Below, in pieces: positions 23,517-32,611 of a DNA stretch of 64,000 bases. The stretch's first letter is position 1. The number at the start of each line of letters is the position of its first letter. Source of the stretch: NAT127 sp034717695 (GTDB lineage Bacteria; Pseudomonadota; Gammaproteobacteria; Pseudomonadales; Porticoccaceae). The DNA is taken from NCBI GenBank assembly GCA_034717695.1, contig JAYELS010000055.1, positions 60,238 to 124,237 on the forward strand. The letters run 5' to 3'. The notes below the pieces were generated by a model. It saw only the letters and a list, made by a program, of their open reading frames with translations, searched no databases and had not been told where the DNA came from. Made by a program: the position numbers and the translations under genes.

Positions 23517-23611
23517 GAACCACTCCTTCGTTGTGCGGTGGCGGCGCTCCGTTTTGCCAACGGCCTGACGCCGCCCTCTCGTTTAGCGTAGACGATATTG
23601 GAGGCGCCGGG

Positions 23612-25045
23612 CTAGGCACTGGCGGCGCGGAAGGCGTCGATGGCCAGCTGCCGGGAGAGACTGACATCGACGACAGGCGCGGGATAGGTGGCTGGCCTGT
23701 GCCTGGCCAGCAGCGCCGGCTTGTGGAGCACCCGGGCGGGCAGGCCCCGCAACTCGGGGACGAAGCGCTGGATGTAGGCTCCCTCCGGGTCGAAGCGCTC
23801 GGCCTGGGAGAAGGAATTGAAAATGCGGAAATAAGGCGCGGCGTCGGTGCCGGTGGACGCGCTCCACTGCCAGCCGCCGTTGTTGGCGGGGAAATCCCCA
23901 TCCACCAGGTGCTCCATGAAAAACCGCTCACCAAGGCGCCAGTCGATCAGGAGGTTCTTGGCGAGGAACATGGCGGTCACCATCCGCACCCGGTTGTGCA
24001 TCCAGCCGGTTTCCCGCAACTGGCGCATGCCGGCATCCACCAGGGGCACGCCGGTGCGGCCCTGGCACCAGGCCTCGAACTGGACGGGATCATCCCGCCA
24101 GGGGACGCGGTCGGTGCCGGGCAGGAACGGCTTGCCCATGCACACCCGGGGATGGGCCGCGACGATGTGCTGATAGAAGTCCCGCCACACCAGTTCGCTG
24201 ATCCAGGTATCCGCCCCGTCCGCGGCGGCGCCGTCCCCGGCTTTGACCTGGAGCGCCGCCCGCAGGCACTCCTGGGGTGAAATCGCACCCACGGCGAGAT
24301 AGGGGGACAGGGCCGAGGTGCCCTCCAGGGCGGGCAGATCCCGCTGGCGCTGGTAGTGGGCGAGGCCGTCGCGGCAGAACTGGTCGAGACGCCGCCGCGC
24401 CTCCCGCTCCCCGGCGGGCCAGAGGGTCGCCGGCAGCGCACTGGCAAAGCCCGGCAACGCGCCGGGTATATCGCCCCGGCCGGTCCACGCCATGCACCCC
24501 GGCGACTGCCTGCGGGGGGCGGGCAGCAGATCCGGTGCCCCCTGGTCGAGGAGGTTGAGCCAGGCCCGCTTGAAGGGGGTGAACACCTGGTAGCCGCCGC
24601 CGTCGGCCTTCACCACCGTACCCGGGGGCGCCAGGGCGCGGTCGTGGTAGCGGTGGCAGGCGATGCCCGAGGCGCCGAGACGGGCCGCCACCGCCCCGTC
24701 GCGGCGGGCTTCGTCGAGGGGGTATTCGTCATTCCAGTGGATCGCCCGGGCGCCGAGACGCCGGCACAGGGACGCGAGGGCATCGGGCACGGCGGCGAAG
24801 GTGTCGCCGCCGATCACCCACAGGGGGATGTTGAGCCGCGCCAGCTCGCCCTCCAGGGCCCGGAGACTGCGCAACAGGAAATCCGCCCGGCAGGGCGCCA
24901 TGGGGTGGGTGCGCCACTGGTCGGGGCAGAGCACGAACACCGCCGCCACCGGGCCGTGCTGGGCGCCGTGCCACAGGGCGGGATTGTCCCGCACCCGCAG
25001 GTCATTGCGAAACCATACCAGGTCGAGGCGGGGCTCCCCGGCCAT
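23612..25045 (-). CDS. phrB: Deoxyribodipyrimidine photolyase (CPD class I)
   Basis: A 477-residue photolyase that uses blue light and FADH- to split cyclobutane pyrimidine dimers. The N-terminal antenna domain begins LDLVWFRNDLRVRDNPAL. The FAD and DNA-binding half has TSALSPYLAVGAISP, WISELVWRDFYQHI, TGWMHNRVRMVTAMFL and the DFPANNGGWQWSASTGTD signature. The start codon shares its A with the lipocalin stop (TGATG), so the two are co-translated. In other Proteobacteria, phr and blc belong to the LitR regulon, which fits the photoregulator encoded 7 kb away. Confidence 0.95.
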   Translation of the reverse strand: MAGEPRLDLVWFRNDLRVRDNPALWHGAQHGPVAAVFVLCPDQWRTHPMAPCRADFLLRSLRALEGELARLNIPLWVIGGDTFAAVPDALASLCRRLGARAIHWNDEYPLDEARRDGAVAARLGASGIACHRYHDRALAPPGTVVKADGGGYQVFTPFKRAWLNLLDQGAPDLLPAPRRQSPGCMAWTGRGDIPGALPGFASALPATLWPAGEREARRRLDQFCRDGLAHYQRQRDLPALEGTSALSPYLAVGAISPQECLRAALQVKAGDGAAADGADTWISELVWRDFYQHIVAAHPRVCMGKPFLPGTDRVPWRDDPVQFEAWCQGRTGVPLVDAGMRQLRETGWMHNRVRMVTAMFLAKNLLIDWRLGERFFMEHLVDGDFPANNGGWQWSASTGTDAAPYFRIFNSFSQAERFDPEGAYIQRFVPELRGLPARVLHKPALLARHRPATYPAPVVDVSLSRQLAIDAFRAASA

Positions 25046-25605
25046 CAGCCCTGGTCCCCATCGCCCGGGGCGAGGCCGTGGCCCGGGTAGATCAACCGGT
25101 CGGTGGCAAAACCGAGGGCCGCGGCCCTTGCCACCAGGCGTTCCACCAGGGCCGGGTCGAGGCTCGGGGTCCGGGCCAGCAGCCACAGGTAGTCCCGGTC
25201 TGGCCCCGCCACCAGGGCGTACTGGTAGCCTTCCCGGTCCAGCTCGATGATCACATAGGCGCCGTAAAACGGCCCAAAGAAGGAGACCTTGAGGTGCCCG
25301 ACGTCCTCCCCCGCGACAAAGGCGGCACGGCCCACCGCCTCCCGCCACTCGCCCTTCTCCGGTGAGTAGCCGCGGTTGACCACCTGGACGCCGCCATCAT
25401 CCCGGCGGCTGTAGCGGGCGCTGACGTCCACCAGGCCCCGCTCGAAGGAATGGTCCAGGCGGGCGATTTCGTACCAGGTGCCGAGATAGCGGTCGAGCTC
25501 GAAGCCCCGGACAGGCTCGACGCCCTCCGGCGCGCCGGTACAGGCGCCGAGCAGCAGGGCGACGGCGAGCAGGGAGATGCGGGCAAGGGAAGTGACAGGG
25601 CGCAA
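25045..25605 (-). CDS. blc: Blc-type lipocalin lipoprotein
   Basis: A 186-residue outer-membrane lipocalin. The lipobox LLGAC ends the signal peptide at Cys22, and the lipocalin GxW motif appears in YLGTWYEIARLDHSFERGL, followed by the typical SARYSRRDDGGVQVVNRGY strand pair. Blc proteins bind fatty acids or lysophospholipids and are linked to membrane maintenance. It is coupled to the photolyase gene downstream through a TGATG overlap, a pairing frequently seen in light-induced clusters. Confidence 0.92.
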   Translation of the reverse strand: MRPVTSLARISLLAVALLLGACTGAPEGVEPVRGFELDRYLGTWYEIARLDHSFERGLVDVSARYSRRDDGGVQVVNRGYSPEKGEWREAVGRAAFVAGEDVGHLKVSFFGPFYGAYVIIELDREGYQYALVAGPDRDYLWLLARTPSLDPALVERLVARAAALGFATDRLIYPGHGLAPGDGDQG

Positions 25606-25664
25606 GGCGTTGACCTCGGGGGAGAAAGGGGTGACGCCCCGGGCCGGCGGCCCGGGGCCTTAGA

Positions 25665-26051
25665 TCACTCCGCCGAAAAGGTGAAGGCGCAGAGTTTGTT
25701 GCCGTCCGGATCGCGCACATAGGCGCCGTAGGCGGTGGGGCCGGCCTGGGCGCGGGGGCCGGGGGCGCCTTCGCAACGGCCGCCATTGGCCAGGGCCTGG
25801 GCGTGGAAGGCATCCACGGCGGCGCGGTTGGCGGCGCGAAAACCGATGGTGCCGCCATTGGCGTGGGTGGCGGGCTCACCGTTGACGGGCTTGGTGATCA
25901 TGAATTCGGGCACGTCCTTGCCGTACATGGACGCGGTGGGGCTCCACTCGGGGAAGCGCTTGACGCCGAGGGCGCCCAGGGCCGCGTCGTAGAAGGCCCG
26001 GGCGCTGTCGATATCATTGGCGCCCACGACGATGTGATTGAAGATGGTCAT
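25665..26051 (-). CDS. VOC (glyoxalase-like) family protein
   Basis: A 128-residue protein of the vicinal oxygen chelate fold: FNHIVVGANDIDSARAFYDAALGALG at the start and YGAYVRDPDGNKLCAFTFS at the end, the usual paired beta-alpha-beta-beta-beta modules. Members include glyoxalases, dioxygenases and antibiotic-resistance proteins; nothing narrows the activity here. It is co-oriented with the DUF1244-lipA genes upstream and the lipocalin-photolyase genes downstream. Confidence 0.85.
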   Translation of the reverse strand: MTIFNHIVVGANDIDSARAFYDAALGALGVKRFPEWSPTASMYGKDVPEFMITKPVNGEPATHANGGTIGFRAANRAAVDAFHAQALANGGRCEGAPGPRAQAGPTAYGAYVRDPDGNKLCAFTFSAE

Positions 26052-26136
26052 GCTCGGTACTCCTGTCCGTTGATCTTATGGGTTGGATAAAGGATTGGGG
26101 TGCGGGGGATCGCCGAGGGGCCGGGATGGGATCCCC

Positions 26137-26430
26137 TCAGGATTTTCTCGCCGCCAGTGCCGCCAGCTGCTCCGGGGTGGCCTCGGCCTGGAAGCGTTCC
26201 TTCCACTCGCCGTAGGGCATCCCGTAGATGATCTCCCGGGCCGCCTCGTAGTCGAGGGTTTCGCCCCGCTCCGCGGCGGCGGCCACATACCACTTGGCGA
26301 GGCAGTTGCGGCAGAAGTCGGCGAGGATCATCAGGTCGATGTTCTGCACCTCCTTGTGGTCGTCGAGGTGCTTGAGCAGGCGACGGAACACCGCCGCCTC
26401 GATATCGGTGCGTGTATCGCTGGTCATCAT
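26137..26430 (-). CDS. DUF1244 family protein
   Basis: A 97-residue protein with the DUF1244 hallmark DFCRNCLAKWY (about 42-52) and YEAAREIIYGMPYGEWKE. The function is unknown; the two cysteines could bind metal. The gene overlaps the lipA stop by 4 bases, so it is the next cistron after lipA and may be translationally coupled to it. Confidence 0.88.
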   Translation of the reverse strand: MMTSDTRTDIEAAVFRRLLKHLDDHKEVQNIDLMILADFCRNCLAKWYVAAAAERGETLDYEAAREIIYGMPYGEWKERFQAEATPEQLAALAARKS

Positions 26431-27407
26431 TTCACCTCCTCGCCGCGGGCCTGCTTGTCGGCGTGGTAGGAGGACCGCACCAGGGGGCCCGAGGCCACGT
26501 GCTTGAAGCCGATGGAATAGGCGTAGTCGGCGTACTCGGCGAATTCGTCCGGGTGGACGAAGCGGTCCACCGCCAGGTGGTTGCGGGACGGCTGCAGGTA
26601 CTGGCCGATGGTGAGCATCTCCACATCGTGGGCGCGCAGGTCGTCGAGCACCGCGAGCAGTTCCTCGCGGGTTTCACCGAGGCCCACCATCAGGCCGGAC
26701 TTGGTGGGCACGGCGGGATTGCGGGCCTTGTAGTCCTTCATGAGCTTGAGGGACCAGGCGTAGTTGGCCCCCGGGCGCACCTCCCGGTAGAGGCGCGGCA
26801 CGGTTTCGAGGTTGTGGTTGAACACGTCCGGCGGCGTGGCGCTGAGGGCGTCGAGGGCAGGTTCCATGCGGCCGCGAAAGTCCGGCACCAGAACCTCGAT
26901 CTGCAATTGCGGCGACAGGGCACGGGCCTCGCGGATGCACTCGGCGAAGTGGCCGGCACCGCCGTCCCGCAGGTCGTCCCGGTCCACCGAGGTGATCACA
27001 ACGTACCTGAGGCCCATCTCGGCGATCGCTTCCGCCAGATTGCGGGGCTCGGCGCCGTCGAGGGGCAGGGGCTTGCCGTGGCCCACGTCGCAGAACGGGC
27101 AGCGCCGGGTGCAGATCTCCCCCATGATCATGAAGGTGGCGGTGCCGCCGCCAAAACATTCGCCGAGGTTGGGGCAGGAGGCCTCCTCGCACACCGTGGC
27201 CAGCTTGTGGGAGCGGAGAATGCCCTTGATGCGGTCCACCTCGGGGGAGAGGTTGATGCGGACCCGCAGCCAGTCGGGCTTGCGCGCCACCGTTTCAGTG
27301 GGGATCACCTTGACGGGGATGCGCTCCACCTTGTCGGCGCTGCGCAGCTTTTCCCCGGCCTCGATGCGGCGGGTACGCTTGACGGGGGTGATGTCGATAT
27401 TACTCAT
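26427..27407 (-). CDS. lipA: Lipoyl synthase LipA
   Basis: A 326-residue radical-SAM enzyme that inserts two sulfurs into protein-bound octanoyl groups to form lipoate. The auxiliary cluster cysteines are in CEEASCPNLGEC, the radical SAM cluster in CTRRCPFCDV, and the C-terminal cluster-ligand motif RSSYHAD ends the protein. It overlaps the lipB gene by 8 bases, and the two act in sequence, LipB transferring octanoate and LipA sulfurating it. Confidence 0.97.
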   Translation of the reverse strand: MSNIDITPVKRTRRIEAGEKLRSADKVERIPVKVIPTETVARKPDWLRVRINLSPEVDRIKGILRSHKLATVCEEASCPNLGECFGGGTATFMIMGEICTRRCPFCDVGHGKPLPLDGAEPRNLAEAIAEMGLRYVVITSVDRDDLRDGGAGHFAECIREARALSPQLQIEVLVPDFRGRMEPALDALSATPPDVFNHNLETVPRLYREVRPGANYAWSLKLMKDYKARNPAVPTKSGLMVGLGETREELLAVLDDLRAHDVEMLTIGQYLQPSRNHLAVDRFVHPDEFAEYADYAYSIGFKHVASGPLVRSSYHADKQARGEEVK

Positions 27408-28092
27408 GGGCGGGCTCCGCCAGGATGGCGAGGGGATTGTCGAGGGGGCGGTGATCGCGGTAGCCGAGGGCGGCCACCAGTCGGTCGAGCAATATCGCTT
27501 CCACCGCCGCCATGGCGGGCGCGGGGGTTGCGAGATCGCTGATCCGTGTCATTTCGAGCCCCTGGTATCCACAGGGGTTGATGCGCCGGAAGGGGGCGAG
27601 GTCCATGTCCACGTTGAGGGACAGGCCGTGGTAGCTGCAGCCCCGGCGGATGCGGATGCCGAGGGAGGCGATCTTGGCCTCGCCCTGGCCCTTGCGGACG
27701 TACACCCCGGGGGCATCCGGCTTGGGATAGGCCTCGATGTGGCAGGCCGCGAGGGTGGCGACGATGGCGTTCTCGATGGCGCTCACCAGCTCCCGCACGC
27801 CGATATCCCTGCGGCGGATGTCGAGCATGGGGTAGCCGACGATCTGCCCAGGGCCGTGGTAGGTCACCTGGCCGCCGCGATCCACCTGCACCACGGGGAT
27901 ATCCCCCGGCATCAGCAGGTGCTCCTCCTTGCCGGCCTGGCCCTGGGTGAATACCGGGTCGTGCTCCACCAGCCAGAATTCGTCGGGGGTGCTGCCGTCG
28001 CGGGCCTCGGTGAAGGCCTTCATGGCAGCGAACACCGGCCCGTAGGGCTGGCGACCGAGGTGCCTGACCCGCAGGCAATCGAGGTCGGCCAT
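27400..28092 (-). CDS. lipB: Octanoyl transferase LipB
   Basis: A 230-residue octanoyl-ACP:protein transferase. Family motifs are RGGQVTYHGPGQIVGYPMLD, the catalytic Lys in AKIASLGIRI and the catalytic Cys in NPCGYQGLEMTRI. It loads octanoate from ACP onto lipoyl domains for LipA to complete. It begins directly after the ybeD stop (27400-28092 versus 28093), forming the usual ybeD-lipB-lipA unit. The length is typical. Confidence 0.96.
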   Translation of the reverse strand: MADLDCLRVRHLGRQPYGPVFAAMKAFTEARDGSTPDEFWLVEHDPVFTQGQAGKEEHLLMPGDIPVVQVDRGGQVTYHGPGQIVGYPMLDIRRRDIGVRELVSAIENAIVATLAACHIEAYPKPDAPGVYVRKGQGEAKIASLGIRIRRGCSYHGLSLNVDMDLAPFRRINPCGYQGLEMTRISDLATPAPAMAAVEAILLDRLVAALGYRDHRPLDNPLAILAEPAHE

Positions 28093-28362
28093 TCAGAGCA
28101 CCATCTGCACGTGCCGGGACAGCTTGAGGTCGGCGAAGATCGCCTCCAACTGGGCGACACCGGTGGCGGTGATGGTCACGGTGATGGACTGAAAGCGGCC
28201 GTTGCGGCTGTCCCGCACGGTGATGGTGGCGCGGTCGAAGCCCGGGGCATGGCGCTCCATGACCTCGTGGACATGCTCCTGGAAGGCTGCGCAGGCCTCC
28301 CCCATCACCTTGATGGGGTAGTCGCAGGGGAATTCGATCCTCGGGGCTTCGGGTTCAGTCAT
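28093..28362 (-). CDS. ybeD: YbeD/DUF493 family protein
   Basis: An 89-residue ferredoxin-like-fold protein of the YbeD family: IEFPCDYPIKVMG, SRNGRFQSITVTITA and a final LSRHVQMVL. The function is poorly defined; the fold resembles regulatory ACT-like domains, and the gene is almost always found between dacA and lipB. The ATG at 28362 was chosen over an in-frame start 63 bases upstream because the homologous region starts close to it. Confidence 0.92.
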   Translation of the reverse strand: MTEPEAPRIEFPCDYPIKVMGEACAAFQEHVHEVMERHAPGFDRATITVRDSRNGRFQSITVTITATGVAQLEAIFADLKLSRHVQMVL

Positions 28363-28382
28363 TGCGGTGTCGCGACCTCGGG

Positions 28383-29555
28383 TCAGGCAAAGAGGTTGAT
28401 GAAAAACAGCATGATGGCATCCCACAGGCGGCTGAAGAGGCCCGCCTCCGGCACCGCCTCGGCGGCCACCAGGGGGATTTCCTTGAGCAGTTTATCCTCG
28501 AACTTGACCCGCGCGGTGCCGAGCTGCTGCCCCTTTTCGATGGGGGCCTTGAGCACCGGTTCAAGTTCGATTTCGGTGGTCAGCGACTCCTTCGAGCCGC
28601 GGGGGATGGTGGCGTGGACATCCTCCGGGGCCGCCAGGTTCAGGTAATCGGCCTCGCCGTACCAGACCCGGTTGCCCTCCGACAGCACCTGGCCGGCGGT
28701 GAGGATGCGGGTGGTCTCGTAGTAGCGGAAACCGTAGGCGAGCAGGGTCTGGGCCTCCCGGGCGCGGGTCTCCTCGCCGCTGGTGCCCATCACCACGGCG
28801 ATCAGGCGCATGCCGTCCCGCACCGCCGAGGCCACCAGGCAGTAGCCCGCCTCCTGGGTGTGGCCGGTCTTGATGCCGTCGACGCTGCCGTCCCGCCACA
28901 GCAGGCGGTTGCGGTTGGCCTGGCGGTGGTTGTCGTATTCGAAGTACTTCTCGGAGTAGATGGCGTAGTGCTCCGGGTAGTCGCGGACCAGCGCCTGGCC
29001 GAGCAGCGCCATGTCCCGGGCGGAGCTGTAGTGATCCGGGTCCGGCAGGCCGGTGGAGTTCATGAAGTGGGTGTTCTTGAGGCCGAGCTGCTCGGCCACC
29101 TGGTTCATGATGTCGGCGAAGGCGGTCTCGGAGCCGGCGATATGCTCGGCGAGCACGATGGAGGCATCGTTGCCGGACTGGATGATCACCCCCCGCATCA
29201 GGTCGATGACCTTGGCCTGGCTCTTGGGCAGCAGGGACATCACCGAGCTGCCACTGGCCCAGCCACCGGTGCGCCAGGCGTACTCGCTCACCAGCGCGAC
29301 GTCGTCCTCCTTGAGGCGACCGTCGTGGATTTCCCGGGAAACCACATAGCTGGTCATCATCTTGGTGAGGCTGGCGGGGGGCAGGCGCTCGTCGGCATTG
29401 TGCTCCACCAGCACCTTGCCGGTGTCGGCGTCCATCAGGATCCAGGCCTTGGCGGCGATTTCCGGCGGCGCCGGGATCAGCAGCTCGGCGCGGGCGGCGA
29501 GGGCCAGCGCCAGGGAAAACAAAACCAGTCCTGTCTGTGTCAGCTTTTTCAACAT
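28383..29555 (-). CDS. dacA: D-alanyl-D-alanine carboxypeptidase (PBP5/6 type)
   Basis: A 390-residue low-molecular-mass penicillin-binding protein that trims the terminal D-Ala of peptidoglycan pentapeptides. A signal peptide (about 1-24) precedes the S-x-x-K nucleophile motif SLTK, the SGND motif and the KTGHT motif. The C-terminal PBP5 beta-domain and amphipathic anchor (RLWDAIMLFFINLFA) attach it to the outer face of the inner membrane. An earlier in-frame start adds an unlikely leader ahead of the signal peptide. Confidence 0.95.
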   Translation of the reverse strand: MLKKLTQTGLVLFSLALALAARAELLIPAPPEIAAKAWILMDADTGKVLVEHNADERLPPASLTKMMTSYVVSREIHDGRLKEDDVALVSEYAWRTGGWASGSSVMSLLPKSQAKVIDLMRGVIIQSGNDASIVLAEHIAGSETAFADIMNQVAEQLGLKNTHFMNSTGLPDPDHYSSARDMALLGQALVRDYPEHYAIYSEKYFEYDNHRQANRNRLLWRDGSVDGIKTGHTQEAGYCLVASAVRDGMRLIAVVMGTSGEETRAREAQTLLAYGFRYYETTRILTAGQVLSEGNRVWYGEADYLNLAAPEDVHATIPRGSKESLTTEIELEPVLKAPIEKGQQLGTARVKFEDKLLKEIPLVAAEAVPEAGLFSRLWDAIMLFFINLFA

Positions 29556-29660
29556 GCCTTTTCGTCCTGCTGGGGTTGGAGTGCTAAGGGGGGTGTGGCC
29601 TTGGGCGGGCAAAATTCTAGCACGGGACGGCGAGGGGACCAGCGCTGCCGGCGCCCCGGC

Positions 29661-30476
29661 TCAGTCCCTGACAACGAAAGACGCCAGATTCTCCGTGCGC
29701 AGCAACAGCGAGCGCACATCGGCGAGGGCGTTCTGGTCGGCAATCGGGCCCACCAGCACCTTGAAGAGGGTCTTGCCGGCGCTTTGCCCCTCCCGCACCA
29801 CCACCGGGTAGCCGGTGCTCCGGGACAGCCGCTGGCGCTTGGCCTCGGCGGTGTCGCGGCTGGCGAAGGCGCCGGCCTGGAGGAAGGTTCGCCCCGGCAG
29901 CGGGGCGCCGGTCAGCGGCCCCTGCAGGGCCATGCGCGGCGCCTCGACGCTGTTGCGCTGGAACTTCACCGGGTCGATGGCCACTACCTCCACCTGGGAC
30001 GTGCCGTGCTCGTGGTAGCCGAGCTTCTTGGCGGCCACGTAGGACAGGTCGATGATGCGGCTGGAGTGGAACGGCCCCCGGTCGTTGATGCGCACGATCA
30101 CCCGGCGGCCGTTCTTGAGGTTGGTGACCTGAACGTAGGAGGGGATCGGCAGGGTCTTGTGGGCGGCGGTCATGGCGTACATGTCGTAGGTTTCGCCGTT
30201 GGAGGTCTTGCGCCCGTGGAACTTGGTGCCGTACCAGGAAGCGCCCCCCTGCTCCCGGTAGCCGCTCGCCGAGGGCAGCACGTGGTAGGTGCGGCCGAAC
30301 ACCACGTAGGGGCTCTTGTTGCCCGCCGCGGTGATGGGTTCGAGTTTCGGGATCGCATCGGGGATCAGACTGACGTCGATGTCCCGGGTCGGCGCGCCGT
30401 CCTTGATGGTGGGGCTGCTGCAGGAGGCGAGCAGCACCGCCAGCAGGGCGGTGAGGTAGGGTTTAGCTCGCTTCAC
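29661..30476 (-). CDS. rlpA: Septal-ring lytic transglycosylase RlpA
   Basis: A 271-residue lipoprotein (lipobox LLASC, Cys19). The central double-psi beta-barrel GGASWYGTKFHGRKTSNGE ... RINDRGPFHSSRIIDLSYVAA is the RlpA catalytic domain that cleaves denuded glycan, and a C-terminal SPOR domain (about 195-271) directs it to septal peptidoglycan. It overlaps mltB by 14 bases and precedes dacA, the standard gammaproteobacterial order. Confidence 0.95.
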   Translation of the reverse strand: MKRAKPYLTALLAVLLASCSSPTIKDGAPTRDIDVSLIPDAIPKLEPITAAGNKSPYVVFGRTYHVLPSASGYREQGGASWYGTKFHGRKTSNGETYDMYAMTAAHKTLPIPSYVQVTNLKNGRRVIVRINDRGPFHSSRIIDLSYVAAKKLGYHEHGTSQVEVVAIDPVKFQRNSVEAPRMALQGPLTGAPLPGRTFLQAGAFASRDTAEAKRQRLSRSTGYPVVVREGQSAGKTLFKVLVGPIADQNALADVRSLLLRTENLASFVVRD

Positions 30477-31464
30477 GTCCCATACGCTCCCGGATCAGTT
30501 CGCTCAGCTGATACACGGCCATGGCATAGCGGTAGCTGTGGTTGTAGCGGGTGATCACATAGAAATTGTCGAAGCCGAGCCAGAATTCCTCGCCGTTCTC
30601 CAGTTCGAGGCGCAGCGGCACGGCGGCCACATCGGCGTCGAGGCCGCCCGCGGCGGGGGCAAAGCCCCGCTGGCGGAGATCGTCGAGGGTGGCATCGGGG
30701 ACTTTCAGCTCGTTCAAGCCGGCCTCGGTGTAGCCGGCGCGGGCGGTGGCGCGGATGGCCACTGGCTGGTTGCTGCGCCAGCCGTGGCGCACGAAATAGT
30801 TGGCCACGCTGCCGATGGCATCGCTGGTGTTGTTCCAGATGTCGATCTTCCGGTCGCCATCGAAATCCACGGCGTAGTTGCGGTAGCTGCTCGGCATGAA
30901 CTGACCATAGCCCATGGCGCCGGCGTAGGAGCCCTTGAGGGACAGGGGATCCTTGCCCTGCTCCCGGGTCAGCAGCAGGAAGTTTTCCAGCTCCTTGGTG
31001 AAGAAGGGGCTGCGCTTGGGATAGTCGAAAGCCAGGGTGGCGAGGGCATCCATCACCCGGTAGCTGCCGGTGATGCGGCCGTAGGAGGTCTCGACGCCGA
31101 TGATGGCAACGATGATCGCAGGATCCACGCCGTATTCCCGCTGGGCGCGGGCGAGGTCGTCGGCGTTGTGGCGCCAGAACTCCACGCCCTGGCTGATGCG
31201 CTGCTCCTGGATGAAGATCTTGCGGTACTCATGCCAGGGCTTGACCCGCTCCGCCGGGCGCTCCATGGCGTCGATGATGGACTGTTTCTTTTCCACCTTG
31301 GCGAACAGGTCCAGCAGCGCCTCGCGGTCGAAGTCGTGGTCGGCCACCATACGCTCCACCAGCTGGCGGGCCTGGGGATGCTCCTGGTAGCTTTCGTCGG
31401 CCAGACAACCCGACGACACACTGGCCGCCAGACAGACCAACGACATCAAAAAGCCCTTGCGCAT
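30463..31464 (-). CDS. mltB: Membrane-bound lytic transglycosylase B
   Basis: A 333-residue lytic murein transglycosylase with an N-terminal lipoprotein signal (lipobox VSSGC, Cys20). The catalytic Glu lies in GVETSYGRITGSYRVMDALATLAFDYPKR, and AMGYGQFMPSSYRNYAVDFDGD is the conserved substrate-groove segment. It cleaves the glycan backbone to anhydro-muropeptides at the cell envelope. It follows rodA and overlaps rlpA. Confidence 0.95.
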   Translation of the reverse strand: MRKGFLMSLVCLAASVSSGCLADESYQEHPQARQLVERMVADHDFDREALLDLFAKVEKKQSIIDAMERPAERVKPWHEYRKIFIQEQRISQGVEFWRHNADDLARAQREYGVDPAIIVAIIGVETSYGRITGSYRVMDALATLAFDYPKRSPFFTKELENFLLLTREQGKDPLSLKGSYAGAMGYGQFMPSSYRNYAVDFDGDRKIDIWNNTSDAIGSVANYFVRHGWRSNQPVAIRATARAGYTEAGLNELKVPDATLDDLRQRGFAPAAGGLDADVAAVPLRLELENGEEFWLGFDNFYVITRYNHSYRYAMAVYQLSELIRERMGREAS

Positions 31465-31480
31465 AACTCGACCAAACCCC

Positions 31481-32611
31481 TCAAAATCGTTTCTTTTCAG
31501 TGCCGACGGCCATCAGCATACCAAATCCCAGCATCAAGGTCACAACGGAGGTCCCCCCGTAGCTGACCAGGGGCAGGGGCACCCCCACCACCGGCAGGAT
31601 GCCGGACACCATCCCCATGTTGACGAATACATAGACAAAAAAGGTGAGGGTGAGGCTCCCCGCCAGCAGTCGCCCGAACATCGACTGGGCATTGAGGGCA
31701 ATGATCAGGCCCCGGCTGATGATCAACAGATAGATGGACAGCAGCACCACCACCCCCAAAAGACCAAACTCCTCCCCCAGCACGGCGATGATGAAGTCGG
31801 TGTGGCTCTCCGGGAGAAAGTCGAGCTGGGACTGGGTGCCCTGCATCCAGCCCTTGCCGTCGAGGCCGCCGGAACCGATGGCGGTGGTGGACTGGATGAT
31901 GTTCCACCCCGCCCCCAGCTTGTCCGCCTGGGGGTCGAGCAGGGTCAGCACCCGCTGGCGCTGGTAGTCGTGCATCAGGAACAGCCAGAAGAAGGGCGCG
32001 ATTGCCAATGCCGCGAGAATGGCCCCGAAGATATAGCGCTTGCGGATGCCCGCCAGGAACACCACGAACAGGCCGGCGGTGAGGATCAACAACGCCGTGC
32101 CGAGGTCGGGCTGGATACCCACCAGACCCGCCGGCACCAGCAACACCGCGAGGGCCAGCGCCAGGTGCTTGAAGGAGGGGGGCAGATGCTGCCGGCCGAG
32201 GAAGCTGGCGAGCATCAACGGGCAGGCGATCTTGAGGATCTCCGAGGGCTGGAAGCGGATGAAGCCGAGGTCGAGCCAGCGCTGGGCGCCCTTGGCCCCC
32301 ACACCCACCAGCACCACCGCGATCAACAGCAGGATGCCGGCCCCGTAGGGCAGCACCGCCCAGCGCTGCATGAAACGGGGCGGCACCTGGGCGGCGACCA
32401 CCATCACCACCAGGCCGAGCCCCATGAAGATGGCCTGGCGGGTGACGTAGTGGCTATCCTGCCCCCCGGCGCTGTAGAGCACGAACAGCCCGAGCCCGCA
32501 GGTGATCAGCACCAGCAGCAACAGGGGCAGATCGAGGTGGATCCGCTGCCAGCGGCTGCCGCCGTAAAGGCCGGACCCGTCCGGCCGCATGCGCCTGACG
32601 AATTCACTCAT
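31481..32611 (-). CDS. rodA: Rod-shape peptidoglycan glycosyltransferase RodA
   Basis: A 376-residue SEDS-family polymerase with about ten membrane segments. Characteristic parts are GVGAKGAQRWLDLGFIRFQPSEILKIA with the conserved Trp/Asp region, HTDFIIAVLGEEFG and the C-terminal VGVPLPLVSYGGTSV. It polymerises lipid II for cell elongation together with its partner MrdA (PBP2), encoded immediately upstream with an 8-base overlap. Confidence 0.97.
   Translation of the reverse strand: MSEFVRRMRPDGSGLYGGSRWQRIHLDLPLLLLVLITCGLGLFVLYSAGGQDSHYVTRQAIFMGLGLVVMVVAAQVPPRFMQRWAVLPYGAGILLLIAVVLVGVGAKGAQRWLDLGFIRFQPSEILKIACPLMLASFLGRQHLPPSFKHLALALAVLLVPAGLVGIQPDLGTALLILTAGLFVVFLAGIRKRYIFGAILAALAIAPFFWLFLMHDYQRQRVLTLLDPQADKLGAGWNIIQSTTAIGSGGLDGKGWMQGTQSQLDFLPESHTDFIIAVLGEEFGLLGVVVLLSIYLLIISRGLIIALNAQSMFGRLLAGSLTLTFFVYVFVNMGMVSGILPVVGVPLPLVSYGGTSVVTLMLGFGMLMAVGTEKKRF

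Noticed and set aside
23612..25348. Longer photolyase reading frame starting at 25348
   Set aside because: The extra N-terminal part is antisense-like glycine/arginine-rich sequence overlapping the lipocalin gene; the photolyase domain starts right after the ATG at 25045.
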